Shown here: positions 22,581 to 23,884 of the stretch, one piece after another
Layout: the number at the start of each line of letters is the position of its first letter
How positions within the stretch are numbered: the first letter of the stretch is position 1
From: JAWPMV01 sp038527215
GTDB lineage: Bacteria; Bacteroidota; Bacteroidia; J057
Assembly (NCBI GenBank): GCA_038527215.1
Contig: JBCBGC010000131.1
Span: 1-23,884 of the forward strand
DNA length: 23,884 nucleotides
Direction of reading: 5' to 3'
Notes under the pieces: model-generated
The model's input: only the letters and a program-made list of their open reading frames with translations
Database searches by the model: none
Told to the model about the DNA's origin: nothing
Made by a program: the position numbers and the translations under genes

Positions 22581-23459
22581 ATGAGCATACTCGTCAATAA
22601 AGACTCTAAAATCATTGTTCAAGGTTTTACTGGTAAGGAAGGAACCTTCCACGCTGGTCAGATGATCGAATACGGAACCCAGATTGTAGGAGGGGTAACG
22701 CCCAAAAAAGGCGGCATGACCCACCTGGATCGTCCGGTATTCAACACTGCTGCTGAAGCGGTAGCCGAAACAGGAGCCAACGTTTCCATCATTTTTGTGC
22801 CCCCGGCTTTTGCGGCTGATGCTATCATGGAAGCGGCTGACGCAGGCGTAGATTTGATCGTAACCATCACCGAGGGTATCCCGGTGAAGGACATGATTTA
22901 TGCGAAAAAGTATATTGACGACCGCGGTGTACGCATGATCGGACCAAACTGTCCTGGCGTCATCACACCCGGAGAGTGTAAGCTGGGCATCATGCCTGGA
23001 TTTATTCACCGCCCTGGAAAAATTGGGATTATCAGCCGCTCTGGAACCCTGACCTACGAAGCCGTAGACCAGGTGACCAAGCAGGGCATGGGTCAGTCTA
23101 CCTGTGTCGGAATCGGTGGAGACCCGATCATTGGTAGCCCTCACATTGACATTGTGAAACTGTTCAATGAGGATCCAGACACCGAAGGCATCATCATGAT
23201 TGGAGAGATTGGTGGTTCCAATGAGGAGATTGCTGCGGAGTGGATTCGGGATAATGTAACCAAGCCTGTTGTAGGCTTCATTGCTGGCCAGACAGCCCCT
23301 CCCGGACGTCGTATGGGACACGCTGGAGCCATTGTCTCTGGTGGGAAAGGAACCGCCAAAGCCAAAATGGAAGTCATGGATGCTTGTGGCATTCACGTGG
23401 TAGAAACACCTGCCGAAATCGGTCTGACCATGGCAAACGCCATTAAGCAGACTGTATAG
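22581..23459 (+). CDS. sucD: Succinyl-CoA ligase, alpha subunit
   Basis: A 292-residue alpha subunit of succinyl-CoA synthetase, a TCA-cycle enzyme linking succinyl-CoA cleavage to ADP/GDP phosphorylation. The CoA-binding Rossmann part has GFTGKEGTFH (15-24), with GPNCPG at 121-126 and GIISRSGTLTYE (149-160). The phosphohistidine is H247 in GRRMGHAGAIV. The start at 22581 (MSILVNKDSK) is chosen over an in-frame start at 22554 because the latter lies in the -7 box and would add nine residues absent from the family. The beta subunit sucC is not adjacent, a separation also seen in other Bacteroidota. It is a single-gene transcript with a strong promoter and terminator. Confidence 0.97.
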   Translation: MSILVNKDSKIIVQGFTGKEGTFHAGQMIEYGTQIVGGVTPKKGGMTHLDRPVFNTAAEAVAETGANVSIIFVPPAFAADAIMEAADAGVDLIVTITEGIPVKDMIYAKKYIDDRGVRMIGPNCPGVITPGECKLGIMPGFIHRPGKIGIISRSGTLTYEAVDQVTKQGMGQSTCVGIGGDPIIGSPHIDIVKLFNEDPDTEGIIMIGEIGGSNEEIAAEWIRDNVTKPVVGFIAGQTAPPGRRMGHAGAIVSGGKGTAKAKMEVMDACGIHVVETPAEIGLTMANAIKQTV

Positions 23460-23478
23460 CGAGAAAAGATAGATATAG

Positions 23479-23513
23479 AAAAAGCCCCGGATGGTGATCA
23501 TCCGGGGCTTTTT
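23479..23513. terminator. Bidirectional terminator between sucD and the toxin gene
   Basis: A 15-bp perfect stem (AAAAAGCCCCGGATG with CATCCGGGGCTTTTT) and loop GTGAT. The A-tract on one side and T-tract on the other make it work for both converging transcripts. It starts 20 bases after the sucD stop and ends 8 bases before the toxin stop. Confidence 0.93.
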
Positions 23514-23521
23514 AGGTTAGG

Positions 23522-23824
23522 CTATGTTTTCCAATTCGACTTAGCATCTTTCAGAGACAAACCCCGCACCTCCTTTCCTTCGACTGTATATAAAAAAATC
23601 ACCTGGGGTTTTGGTACGATACCTCTCCTTAATCCCTCTGCTTTTGTTTTTGCAAACTGCCAGATGTTAGGATTCTCTTCTAGTTGACTAAAGCAAATAC
23701 CAAGCTGATCCAAGAAATAATCTCCAAGTCCCTTTGCTACTTCCTCATAAAAACGGTGCAACTCAACCATATCATCTGTGGCCTCCTGCACCAAAATCAA
23801 CTTGTACGTATTAGCCTTGGTCAT
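23522..23824 (-). CDS. RelE/ParE-type toxin of a type II toxin-antitoxin pair
   Basis: A 100-residue small protein with the RelE/ParE layout: a first strand (YKLILVQEATDDM), two helices (about 17-50, VELHRFYEEVAKGLGDYFLDQL, LEENPNIW), and a beta sheet with the conserved Arg-rich strand (LRRGIVPKPQVIFLYTVEG). The final strand ends in LSLKDAKSNWK, where many RelE toxins have HxRR-like basic residues. ParE-like members poison gyrase and RelE-like members cut mRNA; the sequence does not decide which. Its start overlaps the end of the upstream antitoxin-like gene by 14 bases, the usual translational coupling with the antitoxin first. Confidence 0.82.
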   Translation of the reverse strand: MTKANTYKLILVQEATDDMVELHRFYEEVAKGLGDYFLDQLGICFSQLEENPNIWQFAKTKAEGLRRGIVPKPQVIFLYTVEGKEVRGLSLKDAKSNWKT

Positions 23825-23884
23825 GAATCCTGGCCTTTGCCTCCTCCCACGAAAATCCCTTGGATTCTCCGGCTTGATACCTAC
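23811..23884 (-). CDS. Antitoxin gene, C-terminal fragment cut by the window edge
   Basis: On the minus strand the last bases of the window read, in one open frame, a 23-residue C-terminus ending SKGFSWEEAKARIHDQG and a TAA at 23811-23813, overlapping the toxin start by 14 bases. The SW-EE-K pattern is typical of short antitoxins paired with ParE/RelE-like toxins (addiction-module component type). The N-terminus, including any DNA-binding part, is outside the window. Confidence 0.65.
   Translation of the reverse strand, partial: RYQAGESKGFSWEEAKARIHDQG

Noticed and set aside
22569..23501. 310-codon minus-strand frame opposite sucD
   Set aside because: A codon-usage shadow of the well-supported sucD gene; the translation shows no family features.

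Overview
The window looks like a chromosomal segment of a Bacteroidota bacterium, possibly of the Saprospiria/Cytophagia type. The evidence is several promoters of the TTG-N(18-20)-TAnnTTTG type in front of confidently called genes, translation starts without Shine-Dalgarno sequences, and characteristic families: a CrtYcd-type lycopene cyclase, DUF3822 beside coaD/rsmD, a short Bacteroidota-type ECF sigma factor, and LysM-tailed outer-membrane barrels. The class-level guess is inference. There is no sign of phage, plasmid, insertion sequence, CRISPR or RNA gene.

Region 1 (1-2229, + strand) holds a Cys-rich lipoprotein with a strong terminator, then a cytoplasmic protein made of four TerB-like helical repeats. 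Region 2 (2237-6535, - strand) is the metabolic centrepiece: an ECF sigma factor, then a tightly packed five-gene operon crtB - unknown 157-aa gene - crtYcd - ispH - crtW. This couples the last MEP-pathway step (IPP/DMAPP supply) to phytoene synthesis, lycopene cyclisation and 4-ketolation. Phytoene desaturase (crtI) and hydroxylase (crtZ) are not in the window and must be elsewhere if the pathway is complete. A 9-bp perfect dyad lies upstream of crtB.

Region 3 (6889-10846) contains a DUF4905-like protein on + and, on -, an envelope cluster: a small lipoprotein and two paralogous outer-membrane beta-barrels with C-terminal LysM modules. Region 4 (11003-13820, +) is an apparent operon of a carboxy-terminal processing protease, a DEDDy 3'-5' exonuclease and a small acidic unknown; its promoter sits so close to the ATG that the transcript may be leaderless. 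Region 5 (13835-17120) is aspS flanked by two paralogous Uma2-type nucleases.

Region 6 (17466-20950) has a membrane protein, the coaD-rsmD-DUF3822 block on -, and a small outer-membrane barrel. Region 7 (21029-23884) has an SPFH/band-7 membrane protein on -, sucD on + with a near-perfect promoter, a 15-bp-stem bidirectional terminator, and a RelE/ParE-type toxin with its antitoxin gene cut by the window edge.

Most genes are ordinary housekeeping or lineage-typical genes. The least explained parts are the unknown gene embedded in the carotenoid operon, the dyad upstream of crtB, the LysM-barrel paralogue pair and the four-repeat TerB-like protein. No wholly new multi-gene system can be demonstrated from sequence alone.
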